Source of the DNA: Actinomycetes bacterium
GTDB lineage: Bacteria; Actinomycetota; Acidimicrobiia; Acidimicrobiales; Bog-793
Direction: 5' to 3'
Assembly (NCBI GenBank): GCA_021785095.1
Contig: JAJYGM010000091.1
Span: forward strand, 1-7,267
Length of the DNA stretch: 7,267 nt
The first letter of the stretch is position 1; each line of letters starts with the position of its first letter. Positions 1-5,110 of this stretch are shown one piece after another. Below the pieces are notes generated by a model. That model was not told where the DNA came from. It saw nothing but the letters and a program-made list of their open reading frames with translations, and made no database searches. The translations under genes and the position numbers were made by a program.

Positions 1-2
1 TG

Positions 3-173
3 CCGCAGCTGGACAGATTCCGTGATGCTCGCTGGACCGCTCACCCCATCTCGGCAGCGCAAGTCCTCGCGGAGGTCACCTACAGCAGAAAGGGTTCGGC
101 GAGCCTCTTGGTAACAAAGGGGCCTCCCTCTGTGACGGGTCGGCCCGCTCAAGCGGATTCCGGCACCGCGTAG
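3..173 (+). other. Open frame at the window edge, possibly the 3' end of an upstream gene
   Basis: One frame is open from the left edge to a TAG at 171-173, which would give the last 56 residues of a protein entering from outside the window. The translation shows no family I recognise. A second frame is also open for more than 100 bases, so openness alone is weak evidence in GC-rich DNA. The rest of the first 194 bases holds only the ribosome binding site of the next gene, near 186-190. Confidence 0.15.
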
Positions 174-194
174 CCTTCAGAGGATGAGGAGCCG

Positions 195-658
195 GTGCTG
201 GTAACCGCAGCTGTGATCGAGTGGGGTGATCTTGCCACGTGGGTAGCTGCCCTTGGCACGGTCAGTGCAGTGGCTCTCGCACTTGTGCAGGTCTACAGAG
301 AACGCAAGGTCAGGCGCGTCCGGGAGACGACCGATCGATATGAACGACATCGTGCTCAAGCACGCCTGATCTCGGCTTGGACAGGTCCAGCCGACCTCGC
401 CCCCGAGGCTTTGATAGGCACCTCGTCCAGGACTCCGATCTACCTCAATAACTCATCGCCTGAGCCTGTCTACGAGATCGTCGTGGGGCTCGTATTCTTG
501 CAAGGGGCTGCACCTCACTCGATTGAGGATCAGCTGAAGGTCCGAAGCCAGAGCGAAGCCGACCCGCGAGGGTGGCCATGCTCCGCTATCCCAGTAACGA
601 CCAGGATTTCGGACTACACGGGCCTTACGACTTCACGCCCCCCGAGGCGATCACCTAG
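195..658 (+). pseudogene. Decayed gene for a small membrane-anchored protein
   Basis: The start is GTG 195, with GAGGA at 186-190 just ahead; GTG 213 is an alternative. The first 35 residues carry one hydrophobic segment (about residues 12-32, WVAALGTVSAVALALVQVY) followed by a basic stretch. This is the N-terminus of a widespread actinobacterial family of small single-helix membrane proteins of unknown function. The middle (PIYLNNSSPEPVYEIVVGLVF) also looks like that family. After about residue 125 the reading frame turns to arginine- and serine-rich nonsense and stops at 660-662. The +2 frame from about 578 to the TAG at 656-658 instead reads like a real C-terminus, including GLHGPYDFTPPEAIT. 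I infer that an internal deletion with a frameshift removed perhaps 50-70 residues and joined the two ends. Family membership and the expected C-terminal motif come from memory, so the pseudogene call is moderate. Confidence 0.5.
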
Positions 659-662
659 GTGA

Positions 663-975
663 TCTGAGGACGTCTTTGAGTCAGGGATTCCTCATGACCA
701 CCCACACAGACGTCAATCGTGACTCTGGAGCTGCCGCTGCCTTGGGATCGGTTTCAACCATCCACAGCGGGCGAAGGAGGCTCCTCCCACGAGTTCCAAA
801 TACGTTCTGGATCTGAGGTCGCTCGCGCCGCGGCGAGCGATTAGCGTCTCACCCCAGGCGACTGGGGAGCGTGACGGGTTGGCTTGTACCGCCGGAGGTG
901 ACGCCGACCAGCGGCCATTGTTATGGGATACCGCTCCGGTGACGCGTCTATGCGTCGAAGGGGAGGGCTAACTAC
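663..975. other. Intergenic gap with terminator-like hairpins
   Basis: No recognisable gene lies here. A 40-codon frame at 694-816 begins with ATG after AGGGA at suitable spacing, but its translation resembles nothing I know. The right half holds two hairpins (819-840 and 852-867) and the ribosome binding site of the following gene (GGAGGG at 961-966). I see no convincing -35/-10 pair, although TATGGGATA near 923 could contribute to a promoter for the gene at 976. Confidence 0.5.
819..867. terminator. Two adjacent hairpins, possible bidirectional terminator
   Basis: The first hairpin has perfect 8-bp arms, TCGCTCGC (819-826) and GCGAGCGA (833-840), around a 6-base loop. The second has perfect 6-bp arms, CCCCAG (852-857) and CTGGGG (862-867), around a GCGA loop, which is a stable GNRA-type tetraloop. 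They sit between the decayed gene and the gene at 976. Neither is followed by a run of T, so an intrinsic terminator is only one reading. Confidence 0.35.
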
Positions 976-2100
976 GTGCTGCGAGTCGTGCGCTGGGTTG
1001 TTGTGTCGTGCCTTGCACTGTTCATCATCGCGCCGCAACTGACCGCTCTGCCGACGTCTGGCGCGTCCCCTTCTGCGATCGTCGAGGCGAAGTACTTCAG
1101 CCAAGGCTTCTCACCCGACCAGGTTGTGGCGGCATCGGGAGCAATTTGGCTAATGAGTTCCGGACCGACCGGAGTGGACTACGGCACGGGTTGTCGGATG
1201 GGTCGGCTCGATCCGATCACGATGGCCCTCACGATCTACCCGATCCCGCGCTGCGGCATGAATGTGACTGCGGGGAACGGGGCGCTCTTCCTCGAGACGA
1301 CGACCGCGGACGCCAAGACGGAAAGCTACGCGATCCGGATCGAGCGCTTCTCGACCTCGACTCACCTCGCCACGATTCTCTCCGCCCTGTCGACGACGCT
1401 GTTCCTTGGAAGCGACATCGCTCACACCCAGCTTGGTTACTACGACGGATCGCTTTGGTTGTTCGCCACTCCGAAGGCATCCAGCTCGCCACAGCTTCTG
1501 CAGCTCTCGCCGGCGACTGGAGCCGTCGAGTGGACCTATGTTGATGTTCCGAAGATTGGGGGCACAGAACCGATCATTCTCGCCGCTGCCGGATACCTCT
1601 GGCTCGCAGGCGGCGCCGGCGCCGGCGCTGACTTCATGCGCATCAACGTCCGCACTCACGCCCAGAGGTTGATCCGACCCGCAGGCAACTATGTTTCCGT
1701 CTACAACATGGTGTCGGTCAACAAGCAGATCTACTTCGCGTACCTCGAACCGTCGCCGGGCACAACCTCAGCGGGGTCGTTGACGAGCCACGTGGCCCAT
1801 CTCAGCCCAAGTGGCGCGGTCGTCGCCAGATCACCGAACGAGCAGGTCGGCTCCTGGCTTGTCGGCCTGGGCGGAAAGCTGTTCTCGGTCGGGCCGAGCG
1901 GCTCGTGCACCTCAGGCCTTCGCCTTTGGAGCATCAACGAAGAGACACTGCGCACGACTCCCGTCGCAGATCTAAAGACACCCGGCAACGCGTGCATCGG
2001 TGGGTCGATCTACCGTCAGGTCGCCGCAGTCAACGATGCAGTCTTCGATCTGTACGACGGTGGGTCCTGGGCGGTCCTCTATCGGGTGACTCGCTTGTAG
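976..2100 (+). CDS. Secreted protein with beta-propeller-like repeats
   Basis: This 374-residue protein starts at GTG 976, preceded by GGAGGG at 961-966 with 9-base spacing. Residues 1-30 form a Sec-type signal peptide: basic LRVVR, a hydrophobic core VVVSCLALFIIA, then a small-residue cleavage region near LTA/SGA. The mature part repeats a short pattern of glycine followed by a beta strand with Trp or an aromatic residue: GAIWLMSSG, GALFLET, GSLWLFATP, GYLWLAGG, KQIYFAYLE and GKLFSVGP. This spacing suggests about six blades of a beta-propeller like those in NHL- or PQQ-type repeat proteins. Cysteines near residues 73 and 93, and near 311 and 340, sit close together in pairs and could form disulfides outside the cell. 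There is no lipobox and no visible catalytic motif. The gene looks intact and monocistronic. A scaffold or binding role is possible, but no substrate can be named. Confidence 0.7.
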   Translation: MLRVVRWVVVSCLALFIIAPQLTALPTSGASPSAIVEAKYFSQGFSPDQVVAASGAIWLMSSGPTGVDYGTGCRMGRLDPITMALTIYPIPRCGMNVTAGNGALFLETTTADAKTESYAIRIERFSTSTHLATILSALSTTLFLGSDIAHTQLGYYDGSLWLFATPKASSSPQLLQLSPATGAVEWTYVDVPKIGGTEPIILAAAGYLWLAGGAGAGADFMRINVRTHAQRLIRPAGNYVSVYNMVSVNKQIYFAYLEPSPGTTSAGSLTSHVAHLSPSGAVVARSPNEQVGSWLVGLGGKLFSVGPSGSCTSGLRLWSINEETLRTTPVADLKTPGNACIGGSIYRQVAAVNDAVFDLYDGGSWAVLYRVTRL

Positions 2101-2468
2101 GAACACCCCCTGCGGGTGAGCCGGACCAGGGGTGGGTCGCCCCGTTGGTCTGCTTCCACCCAGCCCCCCGGTTCGCGGTGAGCAAACCGCTGTGTGGAGA
2201 GTGCGGTCCGGTACCTGCTCGCGGCCTCGGAGCGATGCTGCACACGCGTCGTCAGGACAAGTGAGACGCTGAAGTATCGGGAGGGTGTCGAGGCTCCAAC
2301 GGTCGGCCGTCGGGAAGAACAATCCCGAGCGGCGGCTCTGAGTCCTGCCATGACCGGCCATCTGGGCGCGACTGGCGGATGGGCAAGACCTACATCGTGA
2401 TCGAGCAGTCGCCGGCGACGAGCGACTACTAGACCGTTGCCGTCCCGGGCACAACCACCTCGTCTTCG
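2101..2468. other. Intergenic gap, no recognised gene
   Basis: CCCCTG (2107-2112) and CAGGGG (2127-2132) form a 6-bp stem that extends outward over one bulged C. It lies directly after the TAG of the propeller gene and may help terminate it, although no T run follows. A 68-codon frame (2194-2400) and a 17-codon frame (2379-2432, MGKTYIVIEQSPATSDY) are open. Neither has a good ribosome binding site or a known family. The short one ends 36 bases before the PqqD-like gene. I see no clear promoter. Confidence 0.4.
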
Positions 2469-2846
2469 ATGCCAAGAGTCGACGCCACTGCCGACAGGCT
2501 GCCCGAGCAGATCGACGCTTCGTTCGCGCCTCGGCCGCGCGATTCGGTGGTCTCTCGGCGGCTGGACGACGAGGTGATAATCGTCGGCGGACGATCCGGG
2601 CGGATCCACGTGCTCAACTCGACGGCGGGACTCCTCTCCGAGTGCTTCGACGGATCTGCGAGCATCGAAGAGCTGGCGGCAGAGCTCTCCGAAGCTTTCG
2701 GGGCGCCGCTCGAGCAGGTAAGAACCGACACGCTCGAGACGGCCCGGGAGCTCGGAGGTCTCGGGCTCCGCGACGGCGTATCCCCGCCGGCGCCGAAAAC
2801 AGCGCCGCCGGCAGGTCAAGCTCAATCTCGGCGGTTCGATCCATGA
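2469..2846 (+). CDS. PqqD-like protein (RiPP recognition element fold), orphan, probably altered C-terminus
   Basis: The start is ATG 2469; the frame is closed by TAG at 2430 and holds no other usual start before this one. No strong ribosome binding site is visible. Residues about 25-104 match the PqqD pattern: SVVSRRLDDEVIIVGG (beta strands), RIHVLNSTAGLLSECFDG, then SIEELAAELSEAFG and a final helix ending LGGLGLRDG. This is the winged-helix fold that binds leader peptides in PQQ and other RiPP pathways, or acts as a small partner of radical SAM enzymes and transporters. No radical SAM gene, protease or clear precursor lies nearby, so the gene is an orphan here. The last 20 or so residues are proline-rich and then read out of frame through the start of the recombinase fragment (from about 2812), so the original stop was probably lost at the junction. 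The family call is good; function here is unknown. Confidence 0.7.
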   Translation: MPRVDATADRLPEQIDASFAPRPRDSVVSRRLDDEVIIVGGRSGRIHVLNSTAGLLSECFDGSASIEELAAELSEAFGAPLEQVRTDTLETARELGGLGLRDGVSPPAPKTAPPAGQAQSRRFDP

Positions 2847-3291
2847 CCCGACCGACCCTGTCGGCCGGTTGCTGTTCGAGGTCTTGGCGATGGTCGCGGA
2901 GTTCGAGGCCGATCTCGCCCGGGCTCGTAGTCGGGAGGGCATGGCCGTGGCCAAGGCCAAGGGCCGTCTGCGCGGCAAGAAGCCCAAGCTCAAAGCGAAC
3001 CAAGAGGCGCACCTCGTCGATCTCTGGCGGGCTGGCGGGCACACGACCATCGAGCTCGCCGAGCTGTTCGATGTTGCTCGCTCCACCGTCTATCGCGCCA
3101 TCGAGCGCGCTGGCGAGCGGGCTGAGGGGACCGCGAGCAGCCCGACTCCTGTCAAGTCGAGGCCGCCATTCGCCGTCCGCCGGCTCTCAGGGCCACGTCC
3201 ACCCACCACAGGACGACAGGGCATCTATCCCACCCTTGGCACTCCCGTCAAGGGCGGGATAGACAAGGTGTGTAGCGACGGGAGATCGTGA
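2812..3291 (+). pseudogene. Serine recombinase (resolvase/invertase family), C-terminal half only
   Basis: From about 2812 the frame reads VKLNLGGSIHDPTDPVGRLL, then FEVLAMVAEFEADLARARSR, EGMAVAKAKGRLRGKKPKLK and a helix-turn-helix, TIELAELFDVARSTVYRAIE. This is the end of the catalytic domain, the long arm helix and the C-terminal HTH of Tn3-resolvase/Hin-type serine recombinases. The N-terminal catalytic part, with the active-site serine and conserved arginines (roughly the first 100 residues), is absent; an arginine-rich stretch from pqqD DNA replaces it. An internal TTG at 2869 could start a DNA-binding remnant, but catalysis is impossible. The frame runs about 60 residues past the usual family end to TGA 3289-3291, overlapping the hicA start (GTGA). 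It is probably the relic of a mobile element. The C-terminal HTH argues against an IS607-type enzyme, which carries its HTH at the N-terminus. Confidence 0.9.
3224..3263. promoter_or_regulatory. Inverted repeat over the likely hicAB promoter
   Basis: The arms TCTATCCCACCCTTG (3224-3238) and CAAGGGCGGGATAGA (3249-3263) match at 14 of 15 positions around a 10-base spacer. The right arm ends 24 bases before the hicA start. TTGGCA (3236-3241) could be a -35 and GATAGA (3258-3263) a weak -10, with 16-base spacing, so the repeat would cover the promoter. HicB proteins with an HTH typically bind palindromes at their own promoter, so this is a candidate operator. It could instead be a recombination site of the neighbouring recombinase. 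Confidence 0.45.
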
Positions 3292-3481
3292 AACGGATCG
3301 CCACCCAGGCCAAGGCCGCTGGTGTCGCATGGGAGGTGCAGCGTGAGGGCACCAACCACAGGTCTACCGGCTCGGCGCCACCATGATCCCGGTGCCCCGT
3401 CATGTCGAGATCGGCCTTGGGCTGAGCGAGGACATCTTCAAGCAGTGCGAACCCGAGCTGGGTGAAAGGTGGTGGAAGTGA
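3288..3481 (+). pseudogene. hicA: HicA-type toxin, frameshifted
   Basis: GTG 3288 follows GGGAG (3280-3284); a TAG at 3273 in the same frame excludes longer forms. The first frame gives VKRIATQAKAAGVAWEVQRE followed by GTNH, then runs out at a TGA (about 3384). From about 3363 the next frame continues the same family: VYRLGATMIPVPRHVEIG, then SEDIFKQCEPELGERWWK, to TGA 3479-3481. Together they make the complete short HicA fold (about 63 residues, double-stranded-RNA-binding-like), including the catalytic histidine in the G-x-N-H segment and the PVPRH motif. HicA is an mRNA-cleaving toxin neutralised by HicB. One missing base at AGGTC near 3360-3364 (for example G3 reduced to G2) explains the break. 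It overlaps hicB by one base (TGATG), the usual hicA-hicB coupling. Real decay and a single-base sequencing error cannot be told apart here. Confidence 0.82.
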
Positions 3482-3846
3482 TGGCGAGCTACCGGGCCAC
3501 AGTGACCCGTGACGGTCGGTTCTGGCTCGTTCGCGTCGATGGGGTCGGTTCGACCCAGGCACGACACCTGCGGGAGCTGGACACCATGGCAAAGGACCTC
3601 ATCGCGGTGATGACCGGCGACCCCGAGGAGGTCTTAGTCGAGTACGACATACGTCTCCCGGTCGAGGTCGAGGTCCATCTCCGGCGTTCCGAGGAGCTAC
3701 GGGCGGCCGCGGCGAAGGCACAGGCGGAGGCCGCTGCCGAGGTTCGCAGCGCTGCAAGGCAGTTGCACGAGCAGGGCGTGGCACTGCGCGACGTCGGCAA
3801 GGTCCTTGGCGTGTCGCACCAGAGAGCTCACCAACTCGTGAACTGA
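3481..3846 (+). CDS. hicB: HicB-type antitoxin, intact
   Basis: I chose ATG 3481, which overlaps the hicA stop. GTG 3469, 3472 and 3478 are in frame, but ATG gives the usual HicB start (MASYRATVTRDGRFWLVRVD), and GGAAG or GAAAGG lies upstream. The protein has 121 residues. The N-terminal half has the short beta-strand pattern of the HicB partial RNase H-like fold. Residues about 70-95 form an alanine- and glutamate-rich helix. Residues about 99-121 are a helix-turn-helix (ALRDVGKVLGVSHQRAHQLV) that would bind DNA. HicB blocks HicA and represses its own operon. With hicA broken it is an orphan antitoxin, which could still repress its promoter or neutralise related toxins elsewhere in the genome. 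Length and motifs are complete. Confidence 0.85.
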   Translation: MASYRATVTRDGRFWLVRVDGVGSTQARHLRELDTMAKDLIAVMTGDPEEVLVEYDIRLPVEVEVHLRRSEELRAAAAKAQAEAAAEVRSAARQLHEQGVALRDVGKVLGVSHQRAHQLVN

Positions 3847-3904
3847 AGAACGACCGGGACCCCGACGCGACCTCCGGGACCGGCCGTTTACGTGACACTG
3901 TGGC

Positions 3905-3920
3905 GTCACACCGGTGTGAC
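3905..3920. promoter_or_regulatory. Perfect 16-bp palindrome
   Basis: GTCACACCGGTGTGAC is perfectly self-complementary. Just upstream, GTGAC (3892-3896) pairs with GTCAC (3905-3909), so a second overlapping hairpin is possible. The site lies between hicB (plus strand) and the relE remnant (minus strand), which converge. A dyad without a spacer favours a protein-binding operator, but a hairpin with a CCGG loop acting as a terminator is also possible. No T run follows on either strand. Confidence 0.4.
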
Positions 3921-3987
3921 CTTCAGGGGTAAGTGGCGTGGTTCTGACAGCGCTATGTGGCACTACCACGGCCCAGCCGACGATCGC

Positions 3988-4146
3988 TCAGCGCCGGTAG
4001 ACCTCACGTCGGTGGCCGACCTGGACGACGGTTACCGCTCGGCTGGGGTCATCGACTTCGTAGATGACCCGGTGATCACCCACACGAACCCGCACTCCGG
4101 CCATCCCGGCCAGGGACCGGGCACCCGCAGGCCCGCAGCGGGATGG
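3988..4146 (-). pseudogene. RelE/ParE-type toxin, C-terminal half only
   Basis: Read on the minus strand, this ends in RVRVGDHRVIYEVDDPSRAV followed by TVVQVGHRREVYRR and a stop at 3988-3990. The pattern (R-V-R-V-G-D-x-R-V-I-Y-E, then V-G-H-R-R-E-V-Y) is the signature C-terminal half of RelE-family ribosome-dependent mRNA interferases. Upstream, GPAGARSLAGMAG fits the loop before that strand, and recognisable sequence then stops near 4146. The N-terminal helices and any antitoxin gene are missing. The frame opens directly after the stop of the GNAT fragment (4168-4170). The only start within the recognised part is ATG 4104, which would give 38 residues. It is almost certainly non-functional. 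Confidence 0.72.
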
Positions 4147-4167
4147 TGTGTCGGGACGGCCAGGGTC

Positions 4168-4356
4168 TCACATCTCCCAGCGAACTTCTCCGTCGACGAG
4201 TTTCGTGGTAGCGGTGAGCCCGACCGCCCGGGTGACGGCTATGGAAGCCTCGTGTTGAGGATGGATGTGGGCGACGACGCGGTCGACGCCGCAGTCGAGC
4301 AACCAGCCATCATGACCTGGGCGGCCTCGCGGGCGCACCCCGGTGGCCGCCGGCAA
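4168..4356 (-). pseudogene. GNAT-type acetyltransferase, C-terminal fragment
   Basis: On the minus strand the frame reads GWLLDCGVDRVVAHIHPQHE, then ASIAVTRAVGLTATTKLVDG and EVRWEM before TGA (4168-4170). The order (aromatic-rich helix, strand with V-x-A-H-x-H-P, then the N/H-x-A-S helix and a G-L-T/R strand ending G-E-x-R-W-E) is that of the last third of GNAT N-acetyltransferases such as the RimJ-like group. The acetyl-CoA loop (Q/R-x-x-G-x-G/A) and everything before it are missing. Similarity starts near 4314; the part up to 4356 overlaps the tail of the PIN frame and is probably junk sequence. TTG 4356 is the only start-like codon far upstream. The family call rests on a short stretch, so it is moderate. 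Confidence 0.6.
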
Positions 4357-4594
4357 ACGAGCTCGGCCAGTGCTCGGCGCTCCCGCGCCACTCCAGGAAT
4401 CGCGTCGCCGACATGATTGGGATGCCGTCGTGCGCTCCCAGGGTCAGTAGCCCGGTATCGGCGGTGACGACCGCGTCAGTTCGTGCCTCGACCGCCGCCT
4501 CTAGGACTCGATTGTCCGGCTCGTCGGCTACCACGGCGAGCGCGAACCCCGGCTCTACCATCTCTGCCACCGCGCGTATGCACCCAGCGATCAC
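4310..4594 (-). pseudogene. PIN-domain toxin (VapC-like), N-terminus missing
   Basis: GTG 4594 overlaps the stop of the antitoxin-like gene (GTGTGA), giving 94 residues. Residues about 10-70 match the C-terminal half of the PIN-family toxins annotated as putative toxin-antitoxin toxin component: FALAVVADEPDNRVLEAAVE, then TDAVVTADTGLLTLG, then GIPIMSATRFLEW. The DEPDNRVLEAA and T-A-D segments carry the later acidic metal-binding residues. The first about 70 residues, with the initial aspartate of the active site, are absent, so nuclease activity is not expected. After FLEWR (about 4385) the frame runs on as a 24-residue tail into the GNAT fragment. A usable start and coupled overlap remain, so a short peptide might still be made. 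Confidence 0.75.
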
Positions 4595-4722
4595 ACCTGG
4601 CGCGCAGCCGCGATCGCCTCGTCGATCACCCCGGTATCCAGGCCGGCAGCGCTAGCAGCAACCTGTTCAACCAGCCTGCCCAGCGACGAGCCGGCATCCT
4701 CGACTCCGACGAACCTCTCCAC
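4591..4722 (-). pseudogene. Phd/YefM-like antitoxin with apparent internal deletion
   Basis: GTG 4722 is preceded on the minus strand by a strong GGGAGG (4728-4733) at 5-base spacing. The 43-residue product begins MERFVGVEDAGSSLGRLVEQ, like the DNA-binding N-terminus of Phd/YefM antitoxins. It ends GLDTGVIDEAIAAARQV, like the C-terminal toxin-binding helix in this group. The central part usually present (a T-x-R-G-x-P-x-A-V/R-L strand) is missing, and the protein is about half the usual 80-95 residues, so I infer an in-frame deletion. Its stop overlaps the start of the PIN frame, the usual antitoxin-toxin order. It could instead be an intact very short antitoxin. AACC-GTAA-GGTT (4738-4749) and TAACCT on the minus strand (4745-4750) may be remains of its operator and -10 box. 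Confidence 0.5.
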
Positions 4723-5107
4723 ACGAACCTCCCGGTCAACCGTAAGGTTACTCGGTGGGTTCGCCGGACCCGAAGTCGGCCTCTGGGTGCGCTCTACGCC
4801 TTGTTTGCCGGGGTGGGCCGTCGGTCGGGCTCCAAGCTAGGAGGCAGGCCGAGGGCGCTCAACTCGACCGACTCTCCGCCGACAGACGACCCTGGTTGGC
4901 CTGTCGCGTACGTCAAGAGCTAACCATGATGGGCGCAAGCGCCGGGAAGCCGATCCCCAATCGGAACGGCCGGAACGGCCCGTCGGCGACGGCCAGCCCG
5001 GCTCCTTATGGGCCCGGGTGTACGAGATGGGTTGACGCATGGCCCGTTCCCAGCGTGTCGTCGCACAAAGCCGGGAAGGTTCGGCTCGCAAGGGACGTCA
5101 CAATAGG
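4723..5107. other. Intergenic gap between the broken toxin-antitoxin genes and the lipoprotein gene
   Basis: Several frames are open but none gives a recognisable protein. Short structures seen are a 9-base tandem repeat CGGAACGGC (4962-4970 and 4971-4979) and the near-palindrome GGCGC-AA-GCGCC (4932-4943). The left edge should hold the promoter of the leftward antitoxin gene and the right edge that of the lipoprotein gene. CACAAT (5099-5104) is a possible -10 box six bases before ATG 5111. Confidence 0.4.
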
Positions 5108-5110
5108 GTG

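Noticed and set aside
694..816. 40-residue frame with ATG and an AGGGA upstream
   Set aside because: The translation resembles no family, and a start with plausible spacing can occur by chance.
1150..1659. Minus-strand open frame of 169 residues inside the propeller gene
   Set aside because: It is a shadow of an intact plus-strand gene with signal peptide and repeats; its composition is typical of antisense GC-rich frames.
2812..3291. Active recombinase or complete insertion sequence
   Set aside because: The catalytic domain is absent and no terminal repeats bound the fragment.
3892..4416. Long plus-strand open frame over the minus-strand relics
   Set aside because: The opposite strand carries clear RelE and GNAT sequence, while this translation has no recognisable motif.
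4483..4923. Plus-strand open frame of 146 residues
   Set aside because: It is arginine- and proline-rich and antisense to the Phd/PIN sequence; no family features are present.
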